The notes under the pieces were generated by a model, which saw only the letters and a program-made list of their open reading frames with translations, ran no database searches and was not told the origin of the DNA. A stretch of 64,000 bases of DNA from Limnephilus marmoratus (lineage: Eukaryota; Arthropoda; Insecta; Trichoptera; Limnephilidae), in the NCBI GenBank assembly GCA_917880885.1, contig OU862921.1:52874508-52938507 (forward strand), read 5' to 3'. The position numbers were made by a program, and so were the translations under genes. Numbering within the stretch: position 1 is the first letter of the stretch; each line of letters begins with the position of its first letter. Of this stretch, positions 46,056-57,424 are shown piece by piece.

Positions 46056-47609
46056 CAACATTATTTTAGATAAATTATATTATTATTACAACTATATTAT
46101 TACTGTGTATCTATGGTACTGCTATAATTAATTTCTAGATGAAAAGAGCATGCGAAATCAAATACAAACACAAATGTACTCCTATAACTTATCATTTAAT
46201 CCCGTCGATTATGATTTTCTTATATACCTATACGAAGTAAACTAATGTTACTCGTATTATTATGACTATATGTTCAAACACATTGAAAAAGATTTCCGCC
46301 AGATATCACATGAAGAGGCCCTATCCTTCAGGTTTATTATTGCTTCAGTTCGGCGGAAAACTTGGCAAAAACCACAAAGATCCCTTCTTCATCCACATCC
46401 CGGATTAATCCCTCGGATCAGCCCTTCCCCAACCCCCTCCCCCCTCCCACCCCCCTCACCAATGCCCAAACACCCCTTCCTTAACCCTCTAACGGCTGCT
46501 GCTCGTGAAGGGAAATATAGTAGTAGCTATGCAACTCTATTCGGTAGGGATGATTGGAAAATTAGATGATAGTTTTTGTGACCTTTTTTTGTACTACCTA
46601 CAAAGAGTTTATTTTTAACGTTTTAATTTTAACGGTGGGTTCTTAGATGTTGTTTTGTTAATAGATTGGATACATCCTTTACTGGAGCTGGTGAATCGCT
46701 ATGTAATCTGGTTTCGCTTTTTTAAAGGTTATTTATTATCCACAACACAAGTGAACTCCTCAGTGTCTAAGAAATATACATTATCTTGTAATTGCTAGCT
46801 GGCTAGGAGCTGTAGGCGGCTTTTTAGATTTTGTCGAATTGAGTTAGTAAAGTGGTGCCCTTTTGAAAAAACAACAACAATACGTACACTAAATACACTC
46901 GATCGCATTGAAAAATTAAAGTTATACGCTCACATGACCTATTATTACCCTTAGTACCACTTTTGGAAAACGGACACAACTGTACTTAAAACCTAAATTG
47001 AATAATATTATTCTGGTAATAATTAAAAAAACTAGATCTTCTCAACTGAAAGAAATTTGAATTTAAAAAAAAAACTGGAAAATAAAGAAAAATATGTACA
47101 CGAACTATAAACACTGTACAATTGACAGAAGCAATACACTAACATTTACTCTTTATTAATTCTAATACAAAAACGAAAAACAATAATATTGTAATAAGTA
47201 CCTATGTAGACTGGAGACCTCAGAATGGGTGTAATACCTTGTGAGATCTATAAAAGAAAAAAATAATAATGTGTAACTCTTTTTCAAAAAAATAAATAAA
47301 TTTTAAAATGTTTCCAAAGGCGTGAAATAAATATACCGTTAAATTTTATCCGTTTGGACAATTCTTTGTTCAATCGGACCATTCCAATCTGCAAAATATC
47401 ATCAAATTTGTCGATTTCGACAATATAATATATTTTTAATAATTAACACTACCAGGCGGATTTTTTGAGTTTTACCAAAAGGATTTTTAGAGTGTAGCCC
47501 GTTTTAACATTCAATGGCAATATGTTTTTCTACCTACAATCAATGCGGAAAATGAATCGGACAATTTCAATGTGCAAAATTTCATCAAATCTGTCCATTT
47601 GGCAATAAA
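46056..47609. other. Unassigned; diverged local repeats at 47370-47870
   Basis: Short blocks of the type caaatttgtc..atttggcaat recur near 47400, 47585 and 47815, perhaps an old tandem or a repeat interrupted by family A. A C-rich open frame at 46270-46569 has no known domain. Confidence 0.35.
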
Positions 47610-47790
47610 ATTTGTGAAGCGGGTATGGGTACCGCCGCAAGGGGAACCATTTATTAGATAACGCCCCGAGTAGTTTGATACGTTTGGTAACTTAGCAAGG
47701 GTGCCCGAGTTCATGGGGTGAGGTTTTTGTAGGTCTTGGCGGCAGATGTATTTGTCCGACTACTCGACCAGAACTTTTGACATCTCCAGC
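47610..47790 (-). repeat. Repeat family A copy, short
   Basis: Carries the 3' modules on minus (catgaactcgggcacccttg, ccattt/cccttgcggcggtac) without the 5' module. Confidence 0.65.
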
Positions 47791-48005
47791 CATACGATGT
47801 ACACAATATTAATCAAATTTGTCCATCTGGCAATTCTTTTTTCAGTCGAACGCCAATGTGTAAAATATCTAATAAAATAATATCGAGCAACTGTTTTCAG
47901 CTCGCAATACACTTTACATCTTCATCCATCCTTTTTAACAAGAATTTTCGGAAAACAAAACATTATTGTTCCTATCGTATTTTTAAGTCCGTATTACCGT
48001 ATTTT

Positions 48006-48205
48006 TGACTGGTCAGTGGTTGAGTGGGTATAGCGCTTGGGTTCCACCCGAGCGTCGCGTGTTCGATTCCTCGGCTGGCTAAATCCTCCATCACAACGCA
48101 AGCAATATTTTCGGCTTTCTGTGGTGGTAGTAGGAGATTTTCAAACATTTTTGGGTTATTCGTAACCCGGAAATGTTTGTCTTTCTTTTTAAAAAAAAAA
48201 AAAAA
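48006..48205 (+). repeat. tRNA-derived SINE family A-T, copy 2
   Basis: gactggtcagtggttgagtg gives an A-box-like head and gtgttcgattcctcgg the B box. The body is ggctttctgtggtggtag then taacccggaaatg, and the end is a poly(A) run (48191-48205). About 85-90% like the copy at 39134-39323 by eye. Confidence 0.85.
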
Positions 48206-49677
48206 TTTGAGTCTGTCAATTAAAAAAATGTGTTTTGATATCTAGTTAGGAAACAATAAATTGTCTACAAACATTAAAAGCTAAGCAAGTTTATTGTGTG
48301 ATACTGAGGAACAATGGTATATGAGATATAGAACTACTCACAGTATCCAAGTCATCAACATGATAATAAATATGGGAAACGGCAAGAATCATTATTTGGA
48401 CAACTTTTGTTTACAATCATCTATCAAATCATATTATTAAGTAATAGTAAAATACTGACATCTTTCGAAATTCACCCAATCTCAGACAATGTACCGATTT
48501 AATAAAGTAACGGGTGATTTTGAAACAGCCACACATTAGATAAACCATGATTTATAAGGTGCTTCCATTGCGAGCATAAATTCAATTCAATTCAAATCTA
48601 TTCAAATTCTATGCAATTCAAAAAACAGAATAGGCCACTTGCAAAAAAAAAAATCCAGTTTAGGCAAATATTCTAAGACATTCTCTATTTTTTTTTTAAT
48701 CGTATTTTTGAAACCCTGGTAATTTTTTGAAAATTTCAATCCGAAAAATAAGACCATTTTTTATAAACCGAAAAGACGGGACATAATTACATAGCCGAAA
48801 ATCATTTAAAAAAAAAAAATCCACACGAATGGCACAGGGGAATAACGAGGCATACCAAAAATATTACACCTCATAAATATTTTTTCCTTCATCCATCTTA
48901 TTGATCATAAATCATTATAATGTTCAACGTCTATATTACTAAATCCAATGTAATATACCTGTACCTGTAAATGATAATAATAAGAAGAATATTATAAAAT
49001 TTGATTTTGGTAAAATCTGCACCATAACCATTATACCTCTAAAACACGTACCGACATCTAAAATGTAAGGGGTTCTCTTCATAACATCTGTCAAAAAGTC
49101 AAACCAAATGATAAGTTCGCAGAGAACAAACAATAAATCTAGTGAACCTCAAATGTCAAATTAAAAAATTTGCCTGAAATCAAAGTGATGCCATATAAAA
49201 AAAAAAATCAGTGGGGAATTTTACAAAATTAATAGGAACATTTCCGGAGACGGGACATTTTCATGTAGTGACGTCACGAGCCATTTAATGGATTTATTTA
49301 TTAAAAAAAAAACTGTGGGTACATTTCTAAAAAAATTACTAATATTTTCGTAATCTTAGTGAAAAGATCTATTCACACGATTTTTTTTAAAGTCGTTATG
49401 AAATCCATGCAAGAGGCCTATTCCCCACGACTTATATAAGTGTATTAGGGAGCAATGAAACGAAAAGTTGTAAACGAAAAACTTTGTTTTATTTTATACA
49501 AACGAATACCCGGCACGCGTTTCAATTTGTAATGTCACTCAAAAAAGAATATGTCTATTTTAATTCTGTTTATTAAAGTGCATTCGGAGACATTTTTTTT
49601 TTATTTTGAATTTCTGATGCATACATAAATAAATCAGAAGGTATCCATGCTACTCACACGTCCGTGTGAGTTTTTTT
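48206..49677. other. Unassigned
   Basis: AT-rich with A/T homopolymer runs; nothing recognised. Confidence 0.4.
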
Positions 49678-49815
49678 TAAATGAGCTCCACACAGGAGGC
49701 CCTGAGGAAAGTAATTTCCCTGAGGGCCTATGTCATCTTTGGGGATGTTGTTTGGAGGGTTTTTTTAGCCCGGGCATCCCTGCTAAATCACCAAATGTAG
49801 CGAACCACTTAGTAG
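49678..49815 (+). repeat. Repeat family A copy, internally deleted
   Basis: The 5' module (gagctccacacaggaggccc.., gtcatctttggggatg) is joined directly to the 3' module (gcccgggcatccctgctaaa, tagcgaaccactt). Confidence 0.8.
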
Positions 49816-51033
49816 TATGGATTTTCCAAATTTACCTCCTGCTATCCCCTACAGTTACCATGTCTCCTTTGCAAAAATTCCCTCTGCCCCACTTGTCCCC
49901 CACCTCTACGGCACCCGTCTCCTGCGTATCCTTTCCCAGCTAAAGTCATAGCTTTTGCAGCTAAACTATACGAAATACACACATTTTCAAACAACTCGCG
50001 TGCCACCTATTGTAATTTCTATATAAATAACGACAGTTTACCATTTTATAGAGAAACCTTTGCGGGCGTACAATTCACCAAATTATTATATATCATGATT
50101 AACAGTATAGCAACGCATACATTCAAACAAAGAAACATTAATTTTTATATATAAAGAGTCGTATATTATTGCAAATATAATATCTGAACGTGGTATGCAC
50201 TATTGAACTTCACTGGTTGGCGTTGTTTGATTTTGAGTATAAATTTTCATCCTCAAAGTCGCTCTACCCCCGATCTCTCCTTGTATTTCTGTTTGGGTCT
50301 TCGCCTTATCAATATCCGTCTCTGCCACTAATACTCCGCTAATCTACCACACCCTCTCACTCCCACACCCTCCTCTCAAATGCTGCAGGGGGAGGGAGAG
50401 GGAAGATTAAGATGGATACTGTTTATGCAAACAAAGTTTAAGTGAAGTTTCATTTTCAATAATGTTTTATGAAACATTCGAAAGCGTTTGTTTTTAAAAC
50501 GATTTAAAAATAAACGAAGAAATCCCCATGTGTGTGCGGAGTGTTTTCTCAAAGTAGTAAAAATACAATTTACTTACTTTAAAAAAATGTAGAAATTAAA
50601 TATTCGAAAGGGCGTGGTTTTTTTAAGATACTAGGATTAAGATTCATATGAATCGTATCAATAAGGATAGGTAATAAAATGAAAACAATAAGTTTTTCAC
50701 GATAAAAAAGAAATGATATAAATGTATCATCTGTAAGTGGTTTAAACCACAGTTTGATAATGCCTTAATTAAAATAACGCAAAATAATAACTACATAGTA
50801 GAGCTTGTCTGTAATAAACTGTTTTTATACACTCATTAATAATATTATTGAATATGTCATATAAAAGAAATAATAAAAAAAATCAGAGTATGTAATTCAC
50901 ACGCGGTAGAAGAGAAACTAGAAAGTCGCTATATGTCGCTTTCTTTTCGTTTGGCTTTTTAATGTAAAGTGTTTTGAATATTTGATATCAATTTCACAAA
51001 AATAAAAATGTTTTTTTGTTTTTGGATTTTGTA
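49816..51033. other. Unassigned
   Basis: Nothing recognised. Confidence 0.4.
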
Positions 51034-51240
51034 GGATTCGAACTTCCGTTAGCTTGATGTCCGTCTCTCTGGCCGCTGAGACTTGTCAGGCGCCTTACCC
51101 ACTGCGTTATGGGATGCGCCGAGGTGCGAATTGACCGCATTATATTAGAAAAGAGCATTTGTGTGGAACTGAGTTGTGACGCATTTCCGTTTCATACGAA
51201 TTTCAACTCACTAACGGCGCTAAAGAAGTTTCACTTAAAA
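51034..51240 (-). repeat. tRNA-like SINE (third family)
   Basis: On minus, cataacgcagtgggtaaggc gives a good A box and agttcgaatccta a good B box, in a tRNA-sized unit (51115-51034). Preceding sequence (aagtgaaacttctttagcgc, gtatgaaacggaaatgcg) also appears in diverged form near 31973-32030, so the whole is a dispersed repeat rather than a tRNA gene. Confidence 0.6.
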
Positions 51241-51682
51241 AAAATTATAATAAAAAATAAAACATCTAAACTTTAAGAATTTTTCACTACCGTCACTTTA
51301 CTATCGATCACAGTCGCTTTTAGTATCAAATGCTTAGTTTCGTTGTATTTTCACACCATTTTGTTTGACTAAAGCCATTACAGTAAGCGCACGTGCTCGG
51401 CTAATTAAACCTTCCAAACGAGAAAAAGAATCCTACAAAATTTTCGCAACCCTTTGTGAAGTATCCATTATTAAGTCAGTCATTCATTATGATAAGACCC
51501 CCTCCCTTGATTGAATAATCCCGCGCTTTATAGTGAAGCTAGGCGCTGGGCGGGTGGGGGAGGTGGGTACCCCCGGATAACAAACGACGCTTCAGAGGAA
51601 CAGATTTACTGCTTACCCCTCCCCCCCTCGCCCTAATTTGGCAGCCTACTGGAAAACGTAGGATTATCAGAAAAGTAATACA

Positions 51683-51690
51683 CATTATTT
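51683..51690 (+). repeat. Candidate target duplication, LINE 3' side
   Basis: acattatt, also at 55698-55705. Confidence 0.5.
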
Positions 51691-51815
51691 ATTATTTATT
51701 TATTTATTTATTTATTTTTCATGTTCTCCGTAAAACGGTTATTCACCAATACATTATGGAGAAGATTACAAATTAGACAAAAAGTATAGCAAAACACATT
51801 AAAAGGTCAGTTTCA

Positions 51816-54701
51816 CTACTTTGTGACATACGTCAAAAGATAATTGTTAAACTGCCTGTAGGTTACGTTAAAAATGTCAATGGTCAATGCAGACTCGTTG
51901 AGCAGTTCAGTCGCTCTGTTGACTGGCGCGTTCTGATAGGCAGAAGTCCTCGCTTTTGGAGCATAAAAAAGGGTATGGGACCTTCCACGAGTATACTTGT
52001 CTGGGACATATAAATTAATCTCTTTCAAAATAGGTGGATTATGTATAGTTCCAGAGATTATCTTAAAAAAATGTTTTCCTAAAAATATTTTTCGGCGGGC
52101 TTCTAATGTATTAAGATCGAGCATTCCTGCTAAGAATAAGGATGGATACAGGAAAGGGTAGTACATATATTCCCTCATATATAGGTAACGCATGAATCTC
52201 TTTTGTACTTTTTCTATTTCGAGAATATGGTTTTGCTCAGAAGGGGCCCAAATAATGGAGCTATATTCCAAGATACTGCGAACAAGTGCTTCATACGTTC
52301 TTCGGATTGCGATTCCATTGGTAAATGATCTTGAATTACGAAGAACAAATCCAAGCATTTTGTTGGCACGGGAGACAATATCAGATATATGGGATTTGAA
52401 AGAGAGATTTGCTTCAAAAATTACGCCAAGGTCTCGAATCTCATTTTTACGTGTTAATTTATGTATATTAATGTGGTAGGGGAACAGGAATGTATCTTTG
52501 GATCTTGTAAATGTAACGACACTGCATTTCTGAATGCTGAAGGGTAAGTTGTTCAGTTCCGACCATTTGACGAGAGAATCAAGATCGTTCTGCAGAAGAA
52601 TGGAATCGATGTAACTTTTGATTGCTTTGAAAAGTTTTATATCGTCAGCAAAAAGGAGATATTTTGAGTGGTTTATGGTGTTGCCAATGTCATTGATGAA
52701 TAAGAGAAAGAGAAGGGGTCCTAGATTCGATCCCTGGGGAATCCCGGAGTTAGTTTTGTATTGGTGAGAGAGATGGTGTCCGTAACTGACATACTGACGA
52801 CGATTGCGTAAGTAGCTAGCCACAAAAGCGAGGAAATTCTGAGAGAATCCGATGTCACTTAATTTTTTTAACAAAATATCATGGTCGACTTTATCAAATG
52901 CTTTCTCGAAGTCTGTATAAATCACATCAACATGTACAAGATTTTCAAATGAATTATTAATATAGGTGGTGAGATTCATAAGATTCGTTGAAGGTGACAG
53001 TGTGGGACGAAATCCGTGCTGATTTTCGGTGAGTGCGTGTTTTGTTTGGTTATATATCTGTGAATAAATGATGGTTTCTAAAAGTTTTGCGGGTGCTGAC
53101 AACACAGCTACAGGTCTGTAATTATCTATTTCTGACTTTTTTCCTTTTTTGTGTATAGGCGTTACTTTCGTTAGTTTCCACATTTCCGGAAAGATATTTT
53201 TGCGAAGTGATAGGTTAAAAATATGTTTCAGAGGTTGAATAAAATAACTTGCATATCTTTTGAGGATTATAGGTGGAATACAATCTGGGCCGACGGAGTA
53301 TTTAGGTTTTAGCTTATGGAAAGCTGTAATAATATCGTCATCGTTAATTTCATGAATTTGTACAGGTAAAGAATTAAATGACGATGAAGCTATAGAAGAT
53401 ATGTCAAGTTTGGGGATATTGTCGCTAAATACTGATTGAAAATAGTGTGCGAAACCTGCGGCGATCTCAGAAGATCCATCGTATTTATTGTCTTTGTAGT
53501 CCATGTGGTTAAGTTTGTCACAACCGCGGCGTTTATCGTTAGTGTAAGACCAAAATCGAGTTGGGTCTGTTATTATACTGTTCTCGGCCTCACGTGTAAA
53601 TTCAGTGTAGGCCTGACCAATTAACCGTTTGATTGATTTTCGCAAAGTTTTAAAGTTAGCTAAGGCATGTTCGGATTTTGTTTTTTTCCAAAGATGGTGC
53701 ATTTTAGTTTTTTCTCGTATGAGGTGAATGATTTCCCCATTAAACCATTTCGGATATTGTCTAATATCTTTGAGTATACGTGTAGATCTTTTCTTAAAAC
53801 AAATGTTGAAAATATTATTGAGCTGTTCATAAAACATTTCGACAGCTAGATTTACGTCAAGGCAATCGTAATGATTCCAGTGATGTTGTTCTAAGGCATT
53901 CTTAAGTGTATTATCTGAGCTTTCGTGGAAAATCCAACCCATGTTTATGTCTGGAGGCAATGTGTCTGTTTGTATATGTGATTGAGTTGTGTAATCGAAC
54001 GTGAATGAAAGTGAAGGGTGATGAATATCCTCTCTGACTAATGGGGAGTCATGGCGGCAGATAACAGCATTTTTAGAATTTATATTACTTAATACTAAGT
54101 CTAACATGTGTGCATTTATGTTATAAACAGTGTTGAATTGTGTTAAATTATAAAAAGAACAAAAGTAATCGAAAACGTCAATTGGGTTTTTCCCTGATGG
54201 AAAATTGAAATCCCCAAAAATAATAATATTTTTTGATTGTAACTTTACACTTTCACTTATAGTTTTGTCGTAAAATAATTGATACTGTTCAGATGTTGTA
54301 TTTGGAGGAAAATATACAACACATATATAAATGATGACATTTCTATGCGATATTTTCACCCATAAATCTTCACCTTGGGTTTCCATGCAGTCCATTCTTT
54401 CCGCGTGTGAGTGGCTGTCAGCTCGGAGGGCTAGGAGAGTCCCTCCTCCGCGACTGCCTCTATCCTTCCTGTAGACGTGGTATAGGTTTTCGAATAGCTC
54501 CGACGAAAAGGTGCTTGAAGTTAGCCAAGTTTCGGTAAGAGCAATCAGAAGTGGTTTCTGGCACATTACGTTTGTCATGAAGTCGATAATTTTATTATTC
54601 AGACTTCGAACGTTCTGGTATACTCCACTAATGTTTATCTTTTTCGGACGTCGTATCGACCGTCTTAGTTTGGGGTCGTGGTCTCCGAAATGACCACTCA
54701 T
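51816..54701 (-). CDS. LINE ORF2: endonuclease and reverse transcriptase, intact
   Basis: 961 residues. Endonuclease residues 25-240: GVYQNVRSLNNKI, ALTETWL, VYRKDRGSRGGGTLLAL, IIFGDFNFPSG. RT residues about 480-800: KPKYSVGPDCIPPIILK, TPIHKKGKKSEIDNYRPVAVLS, YTDFEKAFDKVDHDILL, NSGIPQGSNLGPLLFLLFIND and the catalytic box LLFADDIKLF, with F in place of the usual Y. No RNase H. It is of the Jockey/CR1 group. Translation probably depends on reinitiation or frameshifting after ORF1, since the ATG (54699-54701) lies 74 bp inside ORF1. The enzyme nicks target DNA and primes cDNA synthesis there. Confidence 0.95.
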   Translation of the reverse strand: MSGHFGDHDPKLRRSIRRPKKINISGVYQNVRSLNNKIIDFMTNVMCQKPLLIALTETWLTSSTFSSELFENLYHVYRKDRGSRGGGTLLALRADSHSHAERMDCMETQGEDLWVKISHRNVIIYICVVYFPPNTTSEQYQLFYDKTISESVKLQSKNIIIFGDFNFPSGKNPIDVFDYFCSFYNLTQFNTVYNINAHMLDLVLSNINSKNAVICRHDSPLVREDIHHPSLSFTFDYTTQSHIQTDTLPPDINMGWIFHESSDNTLKNALEQHHWNHYDCLDVNLAVEMFYEQLNNIFNICFKKRSTRILKDIRQYPKWFNGEIIHLIREKTKMHHLWKKTKSEHALANFKTLRKSIKRLIGQAYTEFTREAENSIITDPTRFWSYTNDKRRGCDKLNHMDYKDNKYDGSSEIAAGFAHYFQSVFSDNIPKLDISSIASSSFNSLPVQIHEINDDDIITAFHKLKPKYSVGPDCIPPIILKRYASYFIQPLKHIFNLSLRKNIFPEMWKLTKVTPIHKKGKKSEIDNYRPVAVLSAPAKLLETIIYSQIYNQTKHALTENQHGFRPTLSPSTNLMNLTTYINNSFENLVHVDVIYTDFEKAFDKVDHDILLKKLSDIGFSQNFLAFVASYLRNRRQYVSYGHHLSHQYKTNSGIPQGSNLGPLLFLLFINDIGNTINHSKYLLFADDIKLFKAIKSYIDSILLQNDLDSLVKWSELNNLPFSIQKCSVVTFTRSKDTFLFPYHINIHKLTRKNEIRDLGVIFEANLSFKSHISDIVSRANKMLGFVLRNSRSFTNGIAIRRTYEALVRSILEYSSIIWAPSEQNHILEIEKVQKRFMRYLYMREYMYYPFLYPSLFLAGMLDLNTLEARRKIFLGKHFFKIISGTIHNPPILKEINLYVPDKYTRGRSHTLFYAPKARTSAYQNAPVNRATELLNESALTIDIFNVTYRQFNNYLLTYVTK

Positions 54702-55569
54702 TGAAGGCCACGTTTTCAGGCCAGATCGTGGGGTCCAGGAAAAAGTGGAAGTAATTTTCCGGTATGCCTATTTTGAAGGCAGCATAACGTTCATGCCTCG
54801 TGACCAGTTTTTCGACAGTGTAAATTAAATCCGGCTTCTTCTTTTTTAAGAATGAAGATATGTTTTCTTCAGTGGTATTCGGGTGAAACATGAATACATG
54901 CAGATGTAGGTTTTTGGGAATAGTGACCAAGCTGTCGTCGATAGACCCTGTCCCTTTACAGATTGGCCGAGATCGTCGTCTACCGTTGACGAGGGCATCG
55001 CTATACGATGTTATTGGCTGGGTTGGCAGCTTGGGCACAAGAGGCTGTATTGTACTCTGTGGTTGTGGAGCAGAAGACGCCGCTGCAGCAGATGTGGAAG
55101 CAGAATGTAGATCTTCCTCCGGTTTTCCTTTTTTAGCAGTGGATCTTGTGGTCATTTTGCGGGTAGTGGGCGGCTGGACGCCGTTAGCGGGAAGATAAGT
55201 CTTGCCGGGGTGTCCGGCTAGAGCGGCTATGGTAATAGCAGGAGCGGGGACGGGGCCGGGGGGGCCGGGCGGTGGAGGTGTCCCAGACGGCTGCCTAGTG
55301 ATATCACTGTACGCTGAGCGCACACACACATTGACGTCTGGCGCCGGCCGCGGCGCTAGTACCTGGGAAGTACCTTGTCGTGCGATGTCACCTGCAGTTA
55401 CGTTGTACGAGTATTTGCATGATGGGCACACAATTTTAGCACTACCGACACTTTGGTCACTTAAGATTGAACGAAACGTGGTCAGTTCGCTACCGAAACC
55501 ATCGATTTTACCACTCAAAACATCGACCGTTTTAATCAGGGACTGAATGATATCACCATACTCTTCCAT
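54628..55569 (-). CDS. LINE ORF1: RNA-binding protein
   Basis: 313 residues. Residues 1-40 form a short coiled coil (IIQSLIKTVDVLSGKIDGFG). A CPSCKYSY pair could bind metal. Residues 95-200 are a proline/alanine-rich low-complexity linker. Residues 220-300 (NLHLHVFMFHPNTTEENISS, ERYAAFKIGIP, NVAFNEWSFRRPR) form an RRM-like/FP-like fold shared by insect LINE ORF1 proteins. It would package the LINE RNA with ORF2. The GC-rich linker differs in composition from the flanks. Confidence 0.88.
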   Translation of the reverse strand: MEEYGDIIQSLIKTVDVLSGKIDGFGSELTTFRSILSDQSVGSAKIVCPSCKYSYNVTAGDIARQGTSQVLAPRPAPDVNVCVRSAYSDITRQPSGTPPPPGPPGPVPAPAITIAALAGHPGKTYLPANGVQPPTTRKMTTRSTAKKGKPEEDLHSASTSAAAASSAPQPQSTIQPLVPKLPTQPITSYSDALVNGRRRSRPICKGTGSIDDSLVTIPKNLHLHVFMFHPNTTEENISSFLKKKKPDLIYTVEKLVTRHERYAAFKIGIPENYFHFFLDPTIWPENVAFNEWSFRRPRPQTKTVDTTSEKDKH

Positions 55570-55697
55570 TTTGTAAATAGACTAGAACGAACGATTAAAA
55601 TGAATACTATCGAGAGCCGATGACAGAAGACGTGCGTCGCGTGTTGATGCTAGGTAATGTTAGGTAATAATTATCTACCTGAACGTGTGGATTCTAA

Positions 55698-55705
55698 ACA
55701 TTATT
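55698..55705 (+). repeat. Candidate target duplication, LINE 5' side
   Basis: acattatt, also at 51683-51690. Confidence 0.5.
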
Positions 55706-55849
55706 AGGAACTCGCCTTTATCTGGGGTCGGTGATCGCCAAATCGAGCGTCACTTTGTGAGGGGAACTTTACGCTCTCTTAAAATGTTGTCAAAATCGTT
55801 CCAAAAATCCTTTTTGGGCAGAGGCTGTTATTCTTTGTGTATTGCGATT

Positions 55850-56520
55850 GTCCTATTTTAAATATTTAAATTAATTTGCACTGAGCACTCCTCATTTTCT
55901 CATTTACCTAATCTCGAAGAGTAGAGTCTCTTTCCTTAAACTTTCGCGTCTGTGCCACCTTTTACTAAAACCTTGCAATTTCTTTTTATTTATATTTATA
56001 CTATTCTGTAATTTAACCAAGTTATCTTTATTGTTCATTTATCATCAACATTATACATACCTACATATTGTTTACCATTATACCATGTTATTGCAAAAAT
56101 GTTGTCATTATGTACCTACTGACAAACTAAATAAGTAGTTTAGCAGGTTTAAATGTTAATAAATGAAAAAATAAAATGAATTTTGTATCTATAATAATTG
56201 CTTGTTGTCATTCTGTTAAGTCATTCTTTTCTCGATTTCCTTTCTCAATTCTTATCTACAAATCGCATCTCAAGTGCTTAGAATCGAATCAATCAAGCTC
56301 TGTAAAACTACAACATTCAGAATTAAATTTACAACAATATCCAGTACAAACATAAGTGTTTTTACTTACAAAAGGATAACCTCACACATCAAAACCTCTC
56401 TCTAACTGTACGCCAATCCTTGGCGTGGAACACGAAGGAAGTTACCAAAGACAGCGCAGTTTACGCCTGACTGCAGACTATCTGGAGACCGCGACCAGGG
56501 ACGCTACTCAGAGGCCTCAT
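55850..56520 (+). repeat. LTR-like repeat, copy 2, with internal insertion
   Basis: Matches 15975-16445 at both ends (gtattgcgattgtcctattt.., tttgcactgagcac; gaatcgaatcaatc, gtgtttttactta, ggataacc, ggaagttaccaaag, gactatctggagacc). About 220 bp near 55990-56215 have no counterpart in copy 1 and are an insertion here or a deletion there. Confidence 0.55.
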
Positions 56521-57212
56521 CGATTTTTAAAACGCCTACTAAAAATACTTAGGTACAGAATATTCACCCCTTTTTCTGAGCTATCGACAACGATTTGCTT
56601 TTCAGTTCGGCCTTACAAATATCCAATTCTTTCCATTCATCTTAGACTTTTTAATATATTTTCGTGGAGAGCGATCACTTTTGGTTTGACATATTATTAC
56701 TAAAATAGCAGTTAACCCTTAATTACTCGCACAAAGAACATTACATAACTGCTCGCATGGGATCACAGATGACCCCAAATAGTGTGAGTAGTTTTTAATG
56801 TATATTGAAATATATAAGTAAATGAAACTATTTTATTATTAATGTGCTTTGTTTATTCTGTAATACCTAATATCTACAAGTAATAACATGAATTACTAAC
56901 TAATTACACAAAAAAACCGCACTGCAGGCGGCGGCCGACCCAATAGTAGCTTTGTAATAAACTCCACGTACGAAAATGGTTTTGCATAAGGCGCGACGTT
57001 AGAGATGTTACTGGAAGTTGGGTTCTTAAATTTCATCCGTACAGTCGCTAGCCTTTTAATACTATCAGGTGAAACAAAAGAAAATTGCTTTAAACCACTA
57101 GTTTAATTAAATTTACCAACCGCTTTCGCTTCGCTCAAGCGTCATCAAGCTAACAATTTAAACTTTAAATATTGGCCCTGATAAATTTTATAAAAAATGA
57201 AAAACTACTGTA
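56521..57212. other. Unassigned
   Basis: Nothing recognised. Confidence 0.4.
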
Positions 57213-57424
57213 TATGGATGCTTCTTAGATCTAAGTAAAGCGTTCGACAGGGTCTGTCATAAAACCTTAGGTGAGAAATTTAAAGCTAGAAATATACCTA
57301 CTCCCAACCGATATACTTGGGGTCAGTAAGGCAAGGAGGGTGTATGAGCCTAATCCTGTTCAATGTATACATGGACGAATTATCAAATCGCCTGGACACC
57401 AGAGCGAGCTGTCGTCTGTGCCTA
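57213..57424 (+). pseudogene. LINE reverse transcriptase fragment
   Basis: YGCFLDLSKAFDRVCHKTL is RT motif A with its catalytic D. After a deletion and frame change, VRQGGCMSLILFNVYMDEL (motif B) and SNRLD follow. Both the RQGG form of motif B and the short spacing set it apart from the other LINEs here. No other domain survives. Confidence 0.75.

Larger units (their letters stand above)
51691..55697 (-). mobile_element. Full-length LINE, about 4.0 kb, both ORFs intact
   Basis: Read on minus: a 128-bp 5' leader (55697-55570), ORF1 (55569-54628), ORF2 (54701-51816) overlapping ORF1 by 74 bp, a short 3' UTR and an (AAAT)n tail (51691-51718). The acattatt octamer on both sides is a candidate target duplication. 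There are no stops or frameshifts in either ORF, so it may be capable of moving. A 3' end of the same family lies at 63336-63372. Confidence 0.9.

Noticed and set aside
46270..46569. Proline-rich 99-codon open frame
   Set aside because: Low-complexity C-rich stretch; no start context or homologue is apparent.
48006..48080. Functional tRNA gene
   Set aside because: Followed by a shared body and poly(A) tail, with a second copy at 39134-39323: a SINE.
51034..51115. Functional tRNA gene
   Set aside because: A and B boxes are good, but the flanking sequence is shared with another locus and no clean cloverleaf with acceptor pairing is seen, so it is treated as a SINE head.
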